Below, one piece after another: positions 24,836-33,500 of a stretch of 47,747 nt of DNA (the first letter of the stretch is position 1; each line of letters opens with the position of its first letter). The stretch spans positions 1 through 47,747 of the IMG/VR virus record IMGVR_UViG_3300030104_000089; one strand, given 5' to 3'. Position numbers and translations under genes: made by a program. This stretch comes from a virus. The notes below the pieces were generated by a model that ran no database searches, was not told the origin of the DNA, and saw only the letters and a list, made by a program, of their open reading frames with translations.

Positions 24836-25230
24836 TGCAACAAATATTAATAGGAATAATATTAATTTTAGGTTTAAGTAGTTATTGGTTATATCAAGAA
24901 AATAATACTTTAAAAGCAAATAATATTGCTTTAGAAGGAGCAATAGCTACACAAGAAGAAGCAATAGAAACTTTACAAAATGATTTTGCTTTACAAACTA
25001 CACAACTGCAAGATATGACTAAGAAAAGTCAAGAAGCACAACGAGAGCTTAATAGATATACTCAATTTATACAGAATTATCAATTAACAGCAAAAATATT
25101 AACTGATCCTACAGAAATGCAAAGGAAGATAAATAATGGTACAAAACACATTATGGAAGATATTGAGAAAATCAGCGTTACAGTTGACGATCTTGATGAT
25201 GGTTTGCAGTTGCAGCCTAATTCCAACTAA
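24835..25230 (+). CDS. Inner-membrane spanin (Rz-like)
   Basis: A 131-residue protein with an N-terminal membrane anchor (residues 3-20) and a long periplasmic coiled coil (about 22-95). This is the layout of Rz-type i-spanins, which join the outer-membrane partner and fuse membranes at lysis. The start is GTG at 24835, overlapping the preceding TAG (TAGTG). The gene overlaps an Rz1-like lipoprotein gene in another frame for 95 bases, the classic spanin arrangement, and an endolysin follows. Confidence 0.8.
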   Translation: MQQILIGIILILGLSSYWLYQENNTLKANNIALEGAIATQEEAIETLQNDFALQTTQLQDMTKKSQEAQRELNRYTQFIQNYQLTAKILTDPTEMQRKINNGTKHIMEDIEKISVTVDDLDDGLQLQPNSN

Positions 25231-25519
25231 ACAAATAGAAGTTACTGCAAAACCTATGGACAGGACTATTATTCAGCCTGTTATGCCAAGAGAGATTGAT
25301 TTGAAAGAGGTAAGATGGTTAACAATAACACCAGAAAACTTTGAAGAACAGTTTAAAGTTATAGAAAACCAAGAAGGAGAGTTAGTATTTTTAGCTATGA
25401 CTGTCCCTGATTATGAAGTCATGGCATATAATATGCAAGAAATTAAACGATACATAACAGAATTAAAAGATGTTGTGGTGTATTACAGAGAAGTTACCAC
25501 AAAACAAGAGGAGAACTAA
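25136..25519 (+). CDS. Outer-membrane spanin lipoprotein (Rz1-like)
   Basis: A 127-residue lipoprotein. A basic N-terminus and hydrophobic stretch (residues 13-25) lead to a lipobox-like V23-C24-S25-Cys26. The mature protein begins with a Pro-containing linker (IPTKQIEVTAKPMDRTIIQP) and continues with a helical region. At more than 100 mature residues it is longer than lambda Rz1. The N-terminal 32 codons lie within the i-spanin gene in another frame. It should pair with the i-spanin across the periplasm for the last step of lysis. Confidence 0.75.
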   Translation: MVQNTLWKILRKSALQLTILMMVCSCSLIPTKQIEVTAKPMDRTIIQPVMPREIDLKEVRWLTITPENFEEQFKVIENQEGELVFLAMTVPDYEVMAYNMQEIKRYITELKDVVVYYREVTTKQEEN

Positions 25520-25520
25520 T

Positions 25521-25976
25521 ATGAATATTTCACAAGAAGGTATAAGCTTAATAAAAAAGTTTGAGGGTTGTGAGTTTAAAGCCTACAAGTGTGCTGCAGG
25601 AAAATGGACAATAGGATTTGGCAGAATTAAAAATGTAAAAGAAGGCGATACTTGTACACAAGAACAAGCAGAAGAATGGTTAAAAGAAGAATTATTAGTC
25701 TATGGTTCTTATGTAAATAGTGCTGTAACTGTGCCATTAGAACAAAATGAATTTGATGCTTTAGTAGCTTGGACTTATAACTTAGGTCCTACAAACCTAA
25801 ATAGTAGCACTATGTTAAGAGTTTTAAACGAAAATAAAAAAGATGAAGTTCCACATCAAATGCGTAAATGGAATAAAGCAAGAGTAAATGGAGAAAAAGT
25901 AGTTTTACCAGGTTTAGAGCGAAGAAGATTAGCAGAATCTTTACTATTTGAAGGTAAAGAATGGCATGAGGTTTAA
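25521..25976 (+). CDS. Endolysin, GH24 muramidase
   Basis: A 151-residue T4-lysozyme/lambdoid-type muramidase that cleaves the glycan of peptidoglycan. The catalytic E-C/D-T triad is visible: Glu15 in FEGCEF, Cys24 in AYKCAAG (Cys in place of Asp, as in several lambdoid endolysins), and Thr30 in WTIGFG, with the family spacing of 9 and 6. There is no signal peptide or SAR segment, so release needs a holin. The start at 25521 has a strong GAGGAG ribosome site 7 bases upstream; a start at 25470 would extend into the spanin gene and is disfavoured. Confidence 0.92.
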   Translation: MNISQEGISLIKKFEGCEFKAYKCAAGKWTIGFGRIKNVKEGDTCTQEQAEEWLKEELLVYGSYVNSAVTVPLEQNEFDALVAWTYNLGPTNLNSSTMLRVLNENKKDEVPHQMRKWNKARVNGEKVVLPGLERRRLAESLLFEGKEWHEV

Positions 25977-25978
25977 AT

Positions 25979-27832
25979 ATGCCATTAAGAAAGTATGTAT
26001 TTAGACCAGGAATAAACAAAGAAGGCACCAACTATAGTAATGAAGGTGGATGGTTTGATGCAGATAAAGTTAGATTTCGTAAAGGTAGACCTGAAAGAAT
26101 AGGTGGTTGGCAAAAACAAAGCACTGATAGTTTTATTGGTACATCAAGAAAAATTTATTCTTATAAAGCTGCTAGTGGTACAAATTATATAACTCTAGGT
26201 ACTCATCAAAAATTTTATGTATTAGAGGGTAATCAATATGCTGATGTAACTCCTATTAGAAGCACAACATCTGCAGGAGATGTAACATTTGCAGCAACAA
26301 ATGGAAGTTCAACTATTACAGCAACTGATACTTCTCATGGTGCAGTAGCAGGAGATTTTGTTACATTTAGTAGTGCTGTTAGTTTGGGTGGTAATATTAC
26401 TGCTACAGTTTTAAATCAAGAATATCAAATAGATACTGTTCCAAATGCTAATACATTTACTTTTACAGCTACTGCAACAGCTAATTCAAGTGATACTGGC
26501 AATGGTGGTAGTTCTATAGTTGGTGTATATCAATTAAATTCTGGATTAGATTCTTATGTATCATCAACAGGATGGGGTGCAGGAACATGGAGTGCTGGGA
26601 CTTGGGGTTCTACAACAGCTTTATCTTTTGCTAATCAACTTAGATTGTGGTCAATAGATAATTTTGGTGATGATACAGTTTTAAATCCAAGAGCTGGTGG
26701 TCTTTTTTACTGGGATGAATCATCAGGAACTAGCACTAGAGCAGTAAATGTAACAACAAAAGCTGGAGCTAGTGATGTCCCTACGATAGCATTACAAACA
26801 ATGGTTTCTGATGTAGATCGTCATGTAATTACTTTTGGTTGTAATCCTGTAGGATCATCAACTTTAGACCCTTTATTAGTAAGATTTTCAGATACAGAAA
26901 GTATTACCGATTGGACACCAACTGCAACAAATCAAGCTGGTGGTGTGCAATTATCTATGGGCTCTACAATTATAGGAGCTTTACAAACAAGGCAAGAAAT
27001 ACTTATTTGGACAGATGCAGGTATTATTTCTATGAGATTTGTAGGAGCACCATTTGTTTTTTCTTTTAATGAAGTTGCACAAGGTCCTTCTTTAATATCT
27101 CCAAATGCAGCAGTTAGTGCAAACAATAGTGTTTATTTTATGGATAATGGTGGATTTTATGTTTACTCAGGTTCTGCACAAAGATTGCCATGCACAGTTT
27201 TAGATTATGTTTTAAGTGATTTTAATCAAGGACAAGCATTTAAAATATTTGGTGCTGTAAATGATAGTGCTAATGAGATTATGTGGTTTTATCCTTCAAA
27301 AGATAGTTCAGAAATAGATAGATATGTTTTATATAATTATTTAGAACAGGTATGGTCTATAGGAACTACTGCAGATAATTTTGTAAGAACAGCTTGGGAT
27401 CAAGCATTAATATTAACTAATCCTATAGCTGCAAGTAAAAATAGTAGCACAAGCAATAGTAACTATATTTTTAGACATGAAATAGGTCATAGTGATGATG
27501 GTGCTGATTTTACTGCATTTATAGAATCAAGTGATTTTGATTTAGACCCAGATGGAGAAAAATTTATAGCAGTTAATAGTATAATACCTGATGTACAGTT
27601 TAGAGATCAGCAATCAACAACTGATGATGTAACTATTACTATAAAAGGTAGAAACTATCCTTTAGAAGATTTATCAACATTATCTACTGTTTCAGTTACT
27701 CCAGCTTCTACATTTACTAATACTAGAGCTAGAAGTAGACAATGTGCAATAAGAGTATCTAATTCATCAAATGACTATGGTTGGCGATTAGGTGATGTAA
27801 GATTAGATATAAGACCAGATGGTAAAAGATAA
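25979..27832 (+). CDS. Tail nozzle protein (P22 gp10 / T7 gp12-like)
   Basis: A 617-residue beta-rich protein. The start MPLRKYVFRPGINKEGTNYSNEGGW with FRKGRPERIGGWQKQ and the central VYFMDNGGFYVYSGSAQRLP resemble propeller-fold nozzle or tube proteins of short-tailed phages (P22 gp10, T7 gp12). The C-terminus, GWRLGDVRLDIRPDGKR, matches the strand that ends such proteins. It would form the distal tail tube for DNA passage. Residues 85-170 look like an inserted Ig-like domain. It starts 2 bases after the endolysin gene. Confidence 0.72.
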   Translation: MPLRKYVFRPGINKEGTNYSNEGGWFDADKVRFRKGRPERIGGWQKQSTDSFIGTSRKIYSYKAASGTNYITLGTHQKFYVLEGNQYADVTPIRSTTSAGDVTFAATNGSSTITATDTSHGAVAGDFVTFSSAVSLGGNITATVLNQEYQIDTVPNANTFTFTATATANSSDTGNGGSSIVGVYQLNSGLDSYVSSTGWGAGTWSAGTWGSTTALSFANQLRLWSIDNFGDDTVLNPRAGGLFYWDESSGTSTRAVNVTTKAGASDVPTIALQTMVSDVDRHVITFGCNPVGSSTLDPLLVRFSDTESITDWTPTATNQAGGVQLSMGSTIIGALQTRQEILIWTDAGIISMRFVGAPFVFSFNEVAQGPSLISPNAAVSANNSVYFMDNGGFYVYSGSAQRLPCTVLDYVLSDFNQGQAFKIFGAVNDSANEIMWFYPSKDSSEIDRYVLYNYLEQVWSIGTTADNFVRTAWDQALILTNPIAASKNSSTSNSNYIFRHEIGHSDDGADFTAFIESSDFDLDPDGEKFIAVNSIIPDVQFRDQQSTTDDVTITIKGRNYPLEDLSTLSTVSVTPASTFTNTRARSRQCAIRVSNSSNDYGWRLGDVRLDIRPDGKR

Positions 27833-28035
27833 TGGCACATCCTAAAACTATAGTACTACCAATACCTAGACAAGAATATGATGCTACAGAAGAAACAGTA
27901 TCAAGAAGAATTACAGAACAAGCTATACAGGATTTAGCTACTGAAGTTAGTAGATTAAGTAGATTGCAAGATGTTGTATCAAGCAAAGCTGTAAAGAGAC
28001 AACAATTTTTATTAATGGGAATGAAGCATGGCTGA
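27832..28035 (+). CDS. Small helical hypothetical protein
   Basis: A 67-residue mostly alpha-helical, basic protein with a coiled-coil-prone middle (EETVSRRITEQAIQDLATEV). It is coupled to the nozzle gene (TAATG) and overlaps the next gene by 8 bases. A tail-assembly or virion accessory role is inferred from position only. Confidence 0.55.
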   Translation: MAHPKTIVLPIPRQEYDATEETVSRRITEQAIQDLATEVSRLSRLQDVVSSKAVKRQQFLLMGMKHG

Positions 28036-28369
28036 TAATCTAAAAGTTTTAGGTCAAGTAGACCCAGCAGCAACTACAACTACTACACTTTATACCTGTC
28101 CTGATATGACACAAACAACAGTAAGTTCAATAGTTGCAGCAAATAGAACAGGATCAGCAATAACATTTAGATTAAGTGTTCATGTTGCTGGTGCAACTGC
28201 TGATGATAAGCAGTTTCTTTTTTATGATAAGTCAGTAGCAGCAAATGATTCTTTTACTATTGTTTTAGGCATAACCTTAAATCAAACGGATGTAGTAAAA
28301 GTTTATACAAGTGCAGTTGACATGAGTTTTAATATGTTTGGCTGTGAAACTAAAGAGGAAGATAGATAG
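28028..28369 (+). CDS. Small beta-sandwich-like virion protein
   Basis: A 113-residue Thr/Ala/Val-rich protein, predicted beta throughout, with AANRTGSAITFRLSVHVAG and FYDKSVAANDSFTIVLG segments that resemble small phage capsid- or tail-surface proteins. No signal peptide. It ends one base before the large Pro-rich protein begins. Function inferred from composition and context. Confidence 0.55.
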   Translation: MADNLKVLGQVDPAATTTTTLYTCPDMTQTTVSSIVAANRTGSAITFRLSVHVAGATADDKQFLFYDKSVAANDSFTIVLGITLNQTDVVKVYTSAVDMSFNMFGCETKEEDR

Positions 28370-31300
28370 ATGGATATAAAACAACAAACTAAGAACGTAG
28401 CAGCACAAGGTCGTTTTGGCGATTCTATGTTACTTCATGTTAATCCTGCAGAAGTTAAAGGATTAGCATCTGCTGTGCCATTGACAGTAAATCCAGAAAC
28501 AGGACAACCTGAAGCTTTCTTACCTTTCTTAGCACCTATGTTAGGAAGTTTATTAGCACCTACTTTATTAGCTGGAACAGGTTTATCAGCAGGAGCCATG
28601 GCTGGAATAGGAGCAGGTTTAGCCACTTATGCACAAACAGGTGGTTCTGGTTCTAAAGCATTACTATCTGGTCTTACAGCAGGATTAGGAACAAAAGCTT
28701 TAAGTGGTGCAGCAGAAACTGCAAAAGGTGTAGATGCAGCAACACAAGCAGCAACTACTGGAGCAGATATAGCAACACAAACAGCAGCAAAAGATGCTGC
28801 AATACAAGCTGCACAAGAAGGCTCTAAGCTTGGATTTAATGCTGCAGGTGATTTTAGAGGATTTACACCTCGTGAATCATTTGGAACTATGTTTGGTGAT
28901 AGAGGTCTTGATGCAGGTATGCAATCATTAGCAGGAGCTGCAATGACCCCAAGTGGTATGTTAGCAGGAACTGCAGCAGGTACAGCAGGCGTTATACAGT
29001 CACAAGAAGAATTTGAAAGAATGTTAGCTCAAATGGATATTGATGAAGAAGAAAGAAAAAGATTAATGTATGAAAGATATCCTGAACAAATACCTATGGC
29101 TAGTGGTGGTAAAACAGGTTATCTAAGAGGTCGTAATGTTTATTTTAATGGCGATGATGGGAATGTTGGTGTAGGTAATAATCCTTTTCCTCTAACAGGT
29201 GGATATAATCTACCTGCTCGTAGGGCACCAAGACCTATTCCTAGAGGTTTTATGCCAGGTTTTCAACCTGAGTTTTCATATTTTGAATCAATAAATCCAA
29301 CTGCAACTGATTTAGGTTTTAATCAGGGTCAAGAACAAAATCAAGGTTTTAATTCTTTTGCACCACCTAGAAGGGGTGGATTTGGTGGTTTGTTTGGACA
29401 AAGAAGGAGACCAATGGGAGGTGGAGATGTTGCGTACCTAGGTGGTAGTCCTAATTTTAATTTTAGAGGACCTAGATTTGGTGGACCGCCTAGGTTTTCA
29501 GGATATGGTAATCCATTTATGCAATCACCTAGTTATCAAGGATTTTATGGTGTACCACAAATGCAACAAATGTTAAATCCATATGCTAGATTTGTACAAC
29601 AACCTATGCCATTTCCAGGATTTTATGGCAGACCAACACCACCACCATCAATAGGTGGACCAGGACCAGGACCAGGACCAGGAGGTGGAGGAGGTCCAAG
29701 ACCTGATCCAGAACCAAGACCTGATCCAGAACCAAGACCTGATCCAGAACCAACTCCTAATCCAATACCAGACCCAATAACACCACCACCAAATGTTGGT
29801 GGACCAGTACCATCTCCAAAAGGTGGAGCTTTTAATCCTACTCCAGTTGATCCTGGTGATAATTTTGTAAATCCTGTTGTTGGTGGTGGACCAGCACCTG
29901 ATCCTATGCCTACACCAGGGTTGCCTAATCCAAGTGAGTTACCAGTAACTGGACCAGGAGATCAAGATATATTTGGTGGCAAACCACCAAGTATGCCTAA
30001 ACCTAATCCAATAGATTTTGCTAAACCTTTACCAGGTGGTGGAACTATATATGATGATTTACCAGAACCTGTTAGAATTGATGTAGCAGAACCAGTACCA
30101 GCACCACAGCCAGAGCCTGTTCCTACACCACAGCCTCCAGTTGCTGCACCACAACCTCCATTTGTTCCACCTGTACCGCAGCCTCCTATATCAGAACCTG
30201 TGCCAACTCCACAGCCTCCTGTAACAATACCAAAACCACCTGAAACAATTACTATACCTATTGAAGGTGGAGCAGATGTAACTATACCTATTAATAGACC
30301 AGAACCTCCTATATCTATAGGTCGCCCTGTAGGTCCAGGGATACCATTTACACCACCAAATCAAAGACCTCAACCTACTATAGCTTTGCTTCCACCAGAA
30401 TTTAGAGGTACGCCAGTTGATAAAGGACCAAGACCTGAGCCTATAAATCGTATTTCTAACTATTATACAGATAAACTAAAACCTAGACCTATTATTCCTA
30501 TTCCTGGCATACCAGTAACAGGACCTATTGATGTACAACCTGTAGCAGGTGGAGGTATGCCAATACCTTCATTTGATCCAGCACCACCTTCAGTGCCAAT
30601 AGAAGGACCACCAATAAAAAATGTTATTTTACATGGAGATGGTAGACAATCTATTTTAGATAGAAATATGGGACCAAATGGTGGAAGATTAGGTAGTGGA
30701 GTTTTTGGTTCGGCTAATTTACCTTCAGCACCAACAGCTCCTACTGGACCTGTACCTATTGCTAGACAAATACCACAAGGACCAAATACAGGATTTGGAA
30801 CTCCTGCTAACCCTATAAATCTTAATGTACCAAGTAAATTTGGTGGTCCATTATTTGCAGAAGGTGGAGATACCGATAAAGAATTACCTAATGAAGGATT
30901 AAAAGCTTTAGCTAAAACAGAGAAAGGTAGAGAAGCTATAGAAGCAATGGGTTATAAAGGAGGTAAAGATGTAAATCAAGGAGGTAAAGATGTAAATATG
31001 TCTACTGGTCAACCAACAGATATGATGCAAGACCCTATAGTACAAGAAACTATACAGTTTATTTTAGGAGAAACTGATAATAGTGATGTTGTAAATGAGT
31101 TTATTGTTAAGTATGGACAAGAACAATTTATAATATTGAGAGATCAAATACTAAGACAAGCTGCAGGCAATTTAGATGTACAAACTGAAGGTTTAATTAG
31201 AGGCAATGGCAATAGTGGCATGGCTGATGATTTACCTATGTCAATAGGAGCAGATACAACTGCTGCTGCTGTATCACAAGATGAATATATTATTCCTGCA

Positions 31301-31444
31301 GATGTTGTATCTATGTTAGGAGATGGTAGTTCTGATGCTGGTTCTAAACAATTAGATGCTATGTTAGATAGAGTTAGAACAGAAAAAACAGGCACGACTA
31401 AACAAGCAGGTCGTATAAATCCAAATAAAGTATTACCAGTATGA
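28370..31444 (+). CDS. Pro-rich internal virion protein
   Basis: A 1024-residue protein. Residues 40-150 contain hydrophobic Gly/Ala-rich stretches (FLPFLAPMLGSLLAPTLLA) that may insert in membranes. Residues about 240-520 are Gly/Pro/Phe-rich. Residues about 430-780 are extremely Pro-rich with PEPRPD and PxPQPP repeats, resembling periplasm-spanning linkers. The C-terminal ~180 residues are acidic and helical, ending KQAGRINPNKVLPV. No enzyme motif was found. Its place among internal virion genes suggests ejection into the host envelope. The motif MASGGKTGY (residues 243-251) recurs in the 33500 gene. Confidence 0.6.
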   Translation: MDIKQQTKNVAAQGRFGDSMLLHVNPAEVKGLASAVPLTVNPETGQPEAFLPFLAPMLGSLLAPTLLAGTGLSAGAMAGIGAGLATYAQTGGSGSKALLSGLTAGLGTKALSGAAETAKGVDAATQAATTGADIATQTAAKDAAIQAAQEGSKLGFNAAGDFRGFTPRESFGTMFGDRGLDAGMQSLAGAAMTPSGMLAGTAAGTAGVIQSQEEFERMLAQMDIDEEERKRLMYERYPEQIPMASGGKTGYLRGRNVYFNGDDGNVGVGNNPFPLTGGYNLPARRAPRPIPRGFMPGFQPEFSYFESINPTATDLGFNQGQEQNQGFNSFAPPRRGGFGGLFGQRRRPMGGGDVAYLGGSPNFNFRGPRFGGPPRFSGYGNPFMQSPSYQGFYGVPQMQQMLNPYARFVQQPMPFPGFYGRPTPPPSIGGPGPGPGPGGGGGPRPDPEPRPDPEPRPDPEPTPNPIPDPITPPPNVGGPVPSPKGGAFNPTPVDPGDNFVNPVVGGGPAPDPMPTPGLPNPSELPVTGPGDQDIFGGKPPSMPKPNPIDFAKPLPGGGTIYDDLPEPVRIDVAEPVPAPQPEPVPTPQPPVAAPQPPFVPPVPQPPISEPVPTPQPPVTIPKPPETITIPIEGGADVTIPINRPEPPISIGRPVGPGIPFTPPNQRPQPTIALLPPEFRGTPVDKGPRPEPINRISNYYTDKLKPRPIIPIPGIPVTGPIDVQPVAGGGMPIPSFDPAPPSVPIEGPPIKNVILHGDGRQSILDRNMGPNGGRLGSGVFGSANLPSAPTAPTGPVPIARQIPQGPNTGFGTPANPINLNVPSKFGGPLFAEGGDTDKELPNEGLKALAKTEKGREAIEAMGYKGGKDVNQGGKDVNMSTGQPTDMMQDPIVQETIQFILGETDNSDVVNEFIVKYGQEQFIILRDQILRQAAGNLDVQTEGLIRGNGNSGMADDLPMSIGADTTAAAVSQDEYIIPADVVSMLGDGSSDAGSKQLDAMLDRVRTEKTGTTKQAGRINPNKVLPV
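29657..29680 (+). repeat. Hexanucleotide tandem repeat
   Basis: Four perfect copies of GGACCA encode Gly-Pro dipeptides inside the Pro-rich virion gene. The array is prone to slippage in steps of two residues without frame change. Confidence 0.9.
29701..29754 (+). repeat. 18-bp tandem repeat
   Basis: Three near-perfect copies of ACCTGATCCAGAACCAAG encode the PDPEPR repeat of the Pro-rich virion protein. The third copy diverges at its last bases (CAACTC). Confidence 0.88.
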
Positions 31445-31908
31445 ATGAAGTAGCAGAAAAAATAAAAGAAGAATTTGATATATCATTGATGCCAAGCGAT
31501 AGAATTACTTTGGTATGGGATGATTGTGAAAAGTTTTTACAAAAATCTTGTAATCGTTCTAATGGTAGAGCAACTACTAAAGATATATTTTATGATTGCA
31601 TAAGAAATGTTTGTTCTTTATGGATTATATTTGATACAGAAACTTTAAATATTATAGGTTGTGCTATTACTAAAATAAGTCAATATCCTACTGGCAAAAG
31701 AATGTTAAATATTGATCATGTAGCTGGTAAAAAAATGAATGAATGGGCAGACAGAAGTTTAGAAGTTATATATAAATGGGCAAAAGTTAATGACTGTGAT
31801 GGCGTAGAAGGCGTTGGCAGAGAAGGTTTTTGGAATTGGATAAAATCAAAAAATAATTGGCAGAAAACATCAATATTTTTTGAATATGAATTTGAGGATA
31901 GTAAATAA
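31441..31908 (+). CDS. GNAT-fold virion protein (T7 gp13-like)
   Basis: A 155-residue protein with the pattern of phage GNAT-fold proteins: a helix-loop start (ITLVWDDCEKFLQKS), a central LWIIFDTETLNIIGCAITKI strand pair, LNIDHVAG, and a C-terminal GVEGVGREGFWNWIKSKNNW. The family lacks clear acetyl-CoA residues in many phages and includes T7 gp13, needed for internal core assembly. It lies between two large internal virion genes (ATGA overlap upstream), which supports a structural role over enzymatic acetylation. Confidence 0.65.
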   Translation: MNEVAEKIKEEFDISLMPSDRITLVWDDCEKFLQKSCNRSNGRATTKDIFYDCIRNVCSLWIIFDTETLNIIGCAITKISQYPTGKRMLNIDHVAGKKMNEWADRSLEVIYKWAKVNDCDGVEGVGREGFWNWIKSKNNWQKTSIFFEYEFEDSK

Positions 31909-33500
31909 TGGGTGGTAGAAGTAGAAGTGCACCAGCAGCACCAACAGAAACAAGGGTAACTCAGACTGATTTACCAGAATATGTACAACCTTATTTTGAG
32001 AGACTACTCAAAAGAGGAGAAGCTGAATCTAATCAGCCATATACACCTTATGGTGGCGAAAGAATAAGTTATTTTTCACCAGATGAATTAACATCACAGG
32101 CTATGACTAGAGGTTATGCTCAAGCAGGAACTCCTTTTGAATATCAATTAGCTTCACAAAGAGCTTCTATGCTAGGTGGACCATATGGTTCTGGATATGA
32201 TGCAGGATTTTTAGGTAACACTTATGATGCACAAGGATATGGTTCTGGTTATCAAGCAGGATTAGTAGATTCTGGTTATCAAGCTAGGGACCTTGGATTA
32301 GATTTTGGAGCAAGAGGATTACAATCTGGTTATCAAGCAAGAGATGCTTTTTCTACTTATGATCCTTTAGCTAGAGATTCACAATATAGAGCTGGTCAAT
32401 TAGATCAAAATTATGTTCCTTTAAGCTATGAAGAAAACTTAGAAAGATTTATGTCTCCATATCAACAAAATGTTGTAGACATACAAAAAAGAGAAGCTCT
32501 AAGACAATCAGAAATGTTAGGTGATAAAACTGCAGATGCAGCTACTAGATCAGGTGGTTTAGGTGGTTATCGTGAAGCTATAATGCAGGCAGAAAGAGAA
32601 AGAAATCTTGGACAACAATTAGATGATATACAAGCAAGAGGTAGTCAAGCTGCTTTCCAATCAGCACAACAACAACTTGAAAGAGAAAGAGCTGCTGGAT
32701 TAGGTGCAGCACAGTTTGGATTACAAAAATTTGGTATTGAAGAAAGAGGTAGACAAACAGAAGAACAGCTTGATCAAAGAGCTTTTGATGCAGGTGAAAG
32801 AGCTAGACAAGAAGCAGCAAGACTTGGATTGACTGCAGCTCAACAAAATGAAGCTGCTCAACAAGCACAAGAAAAATTTGCACAGTCTGCATTTGCACAA
32901 ACAGAACAATCAAGACAAGCACAAGAGAAGTTTAGACAATCTGCATATCAAGCTGGTGAAGCAGCAAGACAACAAGCAGCTAAACTTGGTCTTACAGCAG
33001 CACAGCAAAATGAAGCAGCTAGACAAGCACAAGAAAAATATATGCAAAGTGCATATGTTGCAACAGAAAAATCTTTTCAAGAACAAGGTAGACAAGATAT
33101 TGAAGCATTTAAAGCTCAGGAAGCAGCTAGACAAGCTCAGGAGCGTTTTGATCAACAAGCTTATGATATGTCGCAACGATATGGTCTTTCATCTATAGAT
33201 GCTCTTAGAGGTGTTGGTGGTGATATACAAGATGATGTAAGACAAAGAATTGCAGCATTACAAGGTATTGGCTCACAACAAAGAGGTATGCAACAAGCTT
33301 CTTTAGATATGGGTTATCAAGACTTTTTAAGGCAACAAGGATTTACCAGAGATCAGTTAGGTTTCTTAGGTGGATTACTAAGAGGTGTGCCTGTTCAACC
33401 ACAGCAACAAATAAGCACTTATCAACAACAACCAGGATTATTCCAGTCAGCTTTAGGTATGGGACTGCAGGGACTGGGACTTTATAAGGGATTATCATAA
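31908..33500 (+). CDS. Gln/Ala-rich internal virion protein
   Basis: A 530-residue protein. The N-terminus has TDLPEYVQPYFERLLKRGEA and PYTPYGGERISYFSPDE, a signature seen near the start of many podovirus internal/ejected proteins. A Gly/Tyr-rich region with SGYQARD/SGYQAG repeats (about residues 95-160) follows. Residues about 230-410 form long Gln/Ala/Glu-rich helices with an internal duplication around LGLTAAQQNEA. The C-terminus contains FLRQQGFTRDQLGFLGGLL. It is probably ejected with DNA. Start and stop are interlocked with neighbours. Confidence 0.62.
   Translation: MGGRSRSAPAAPTETRVTQTDLPEYVQPYFERLLKRGEAESNQPYTPYGGERISYFSPDELTSQAMTRGYAQAGTPFEYQLASQRASMLGGPYGSGYDAGFLGNTYDAQGYGSGYQAGLVDSGYQARDLGLDFGARGLQSGYQARDAFSTYDPLARDSQYRAGQLDQNYVPLSYEENLERFMSPYQQNVVDIQKREALRQSEMLGDKTADAATRSGGLGGYREAIMQAERERNLGQQLDDIQARGSQAAFQSAQQQLERERAAGLGAAQFGLQKFGIEERGRQTEEQLDQRAFDAGERARQEAARLGLTAAQQNEAAQQAQEKFAQSAFAQTEQSRQAQEKFRQSAYQAGEAARQQAAKLGLTAAQQNEAARQAQEKYMQSAYVATEKSFQEQGRQDIEAFKAQEAARQAQERFDQQAYDMSQRYGLSSIDALRGVGGDIQDDVRQRIAALQGIGSQQRGMQQASLDMGYQDFLRQQGFTRDQLGFLGGLLRGVPVQPQQQISTYQQQPGLFQSALGMGLQGLGLYKGLS

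Noticed and set aside
25470-25520. Upstream start for the endolysin.
   Set aside because: It would lie in the spanin gene and precede the strong GAGGAG site that serves the ATG at 25521; the family begins near residue 1 of the shorter form.
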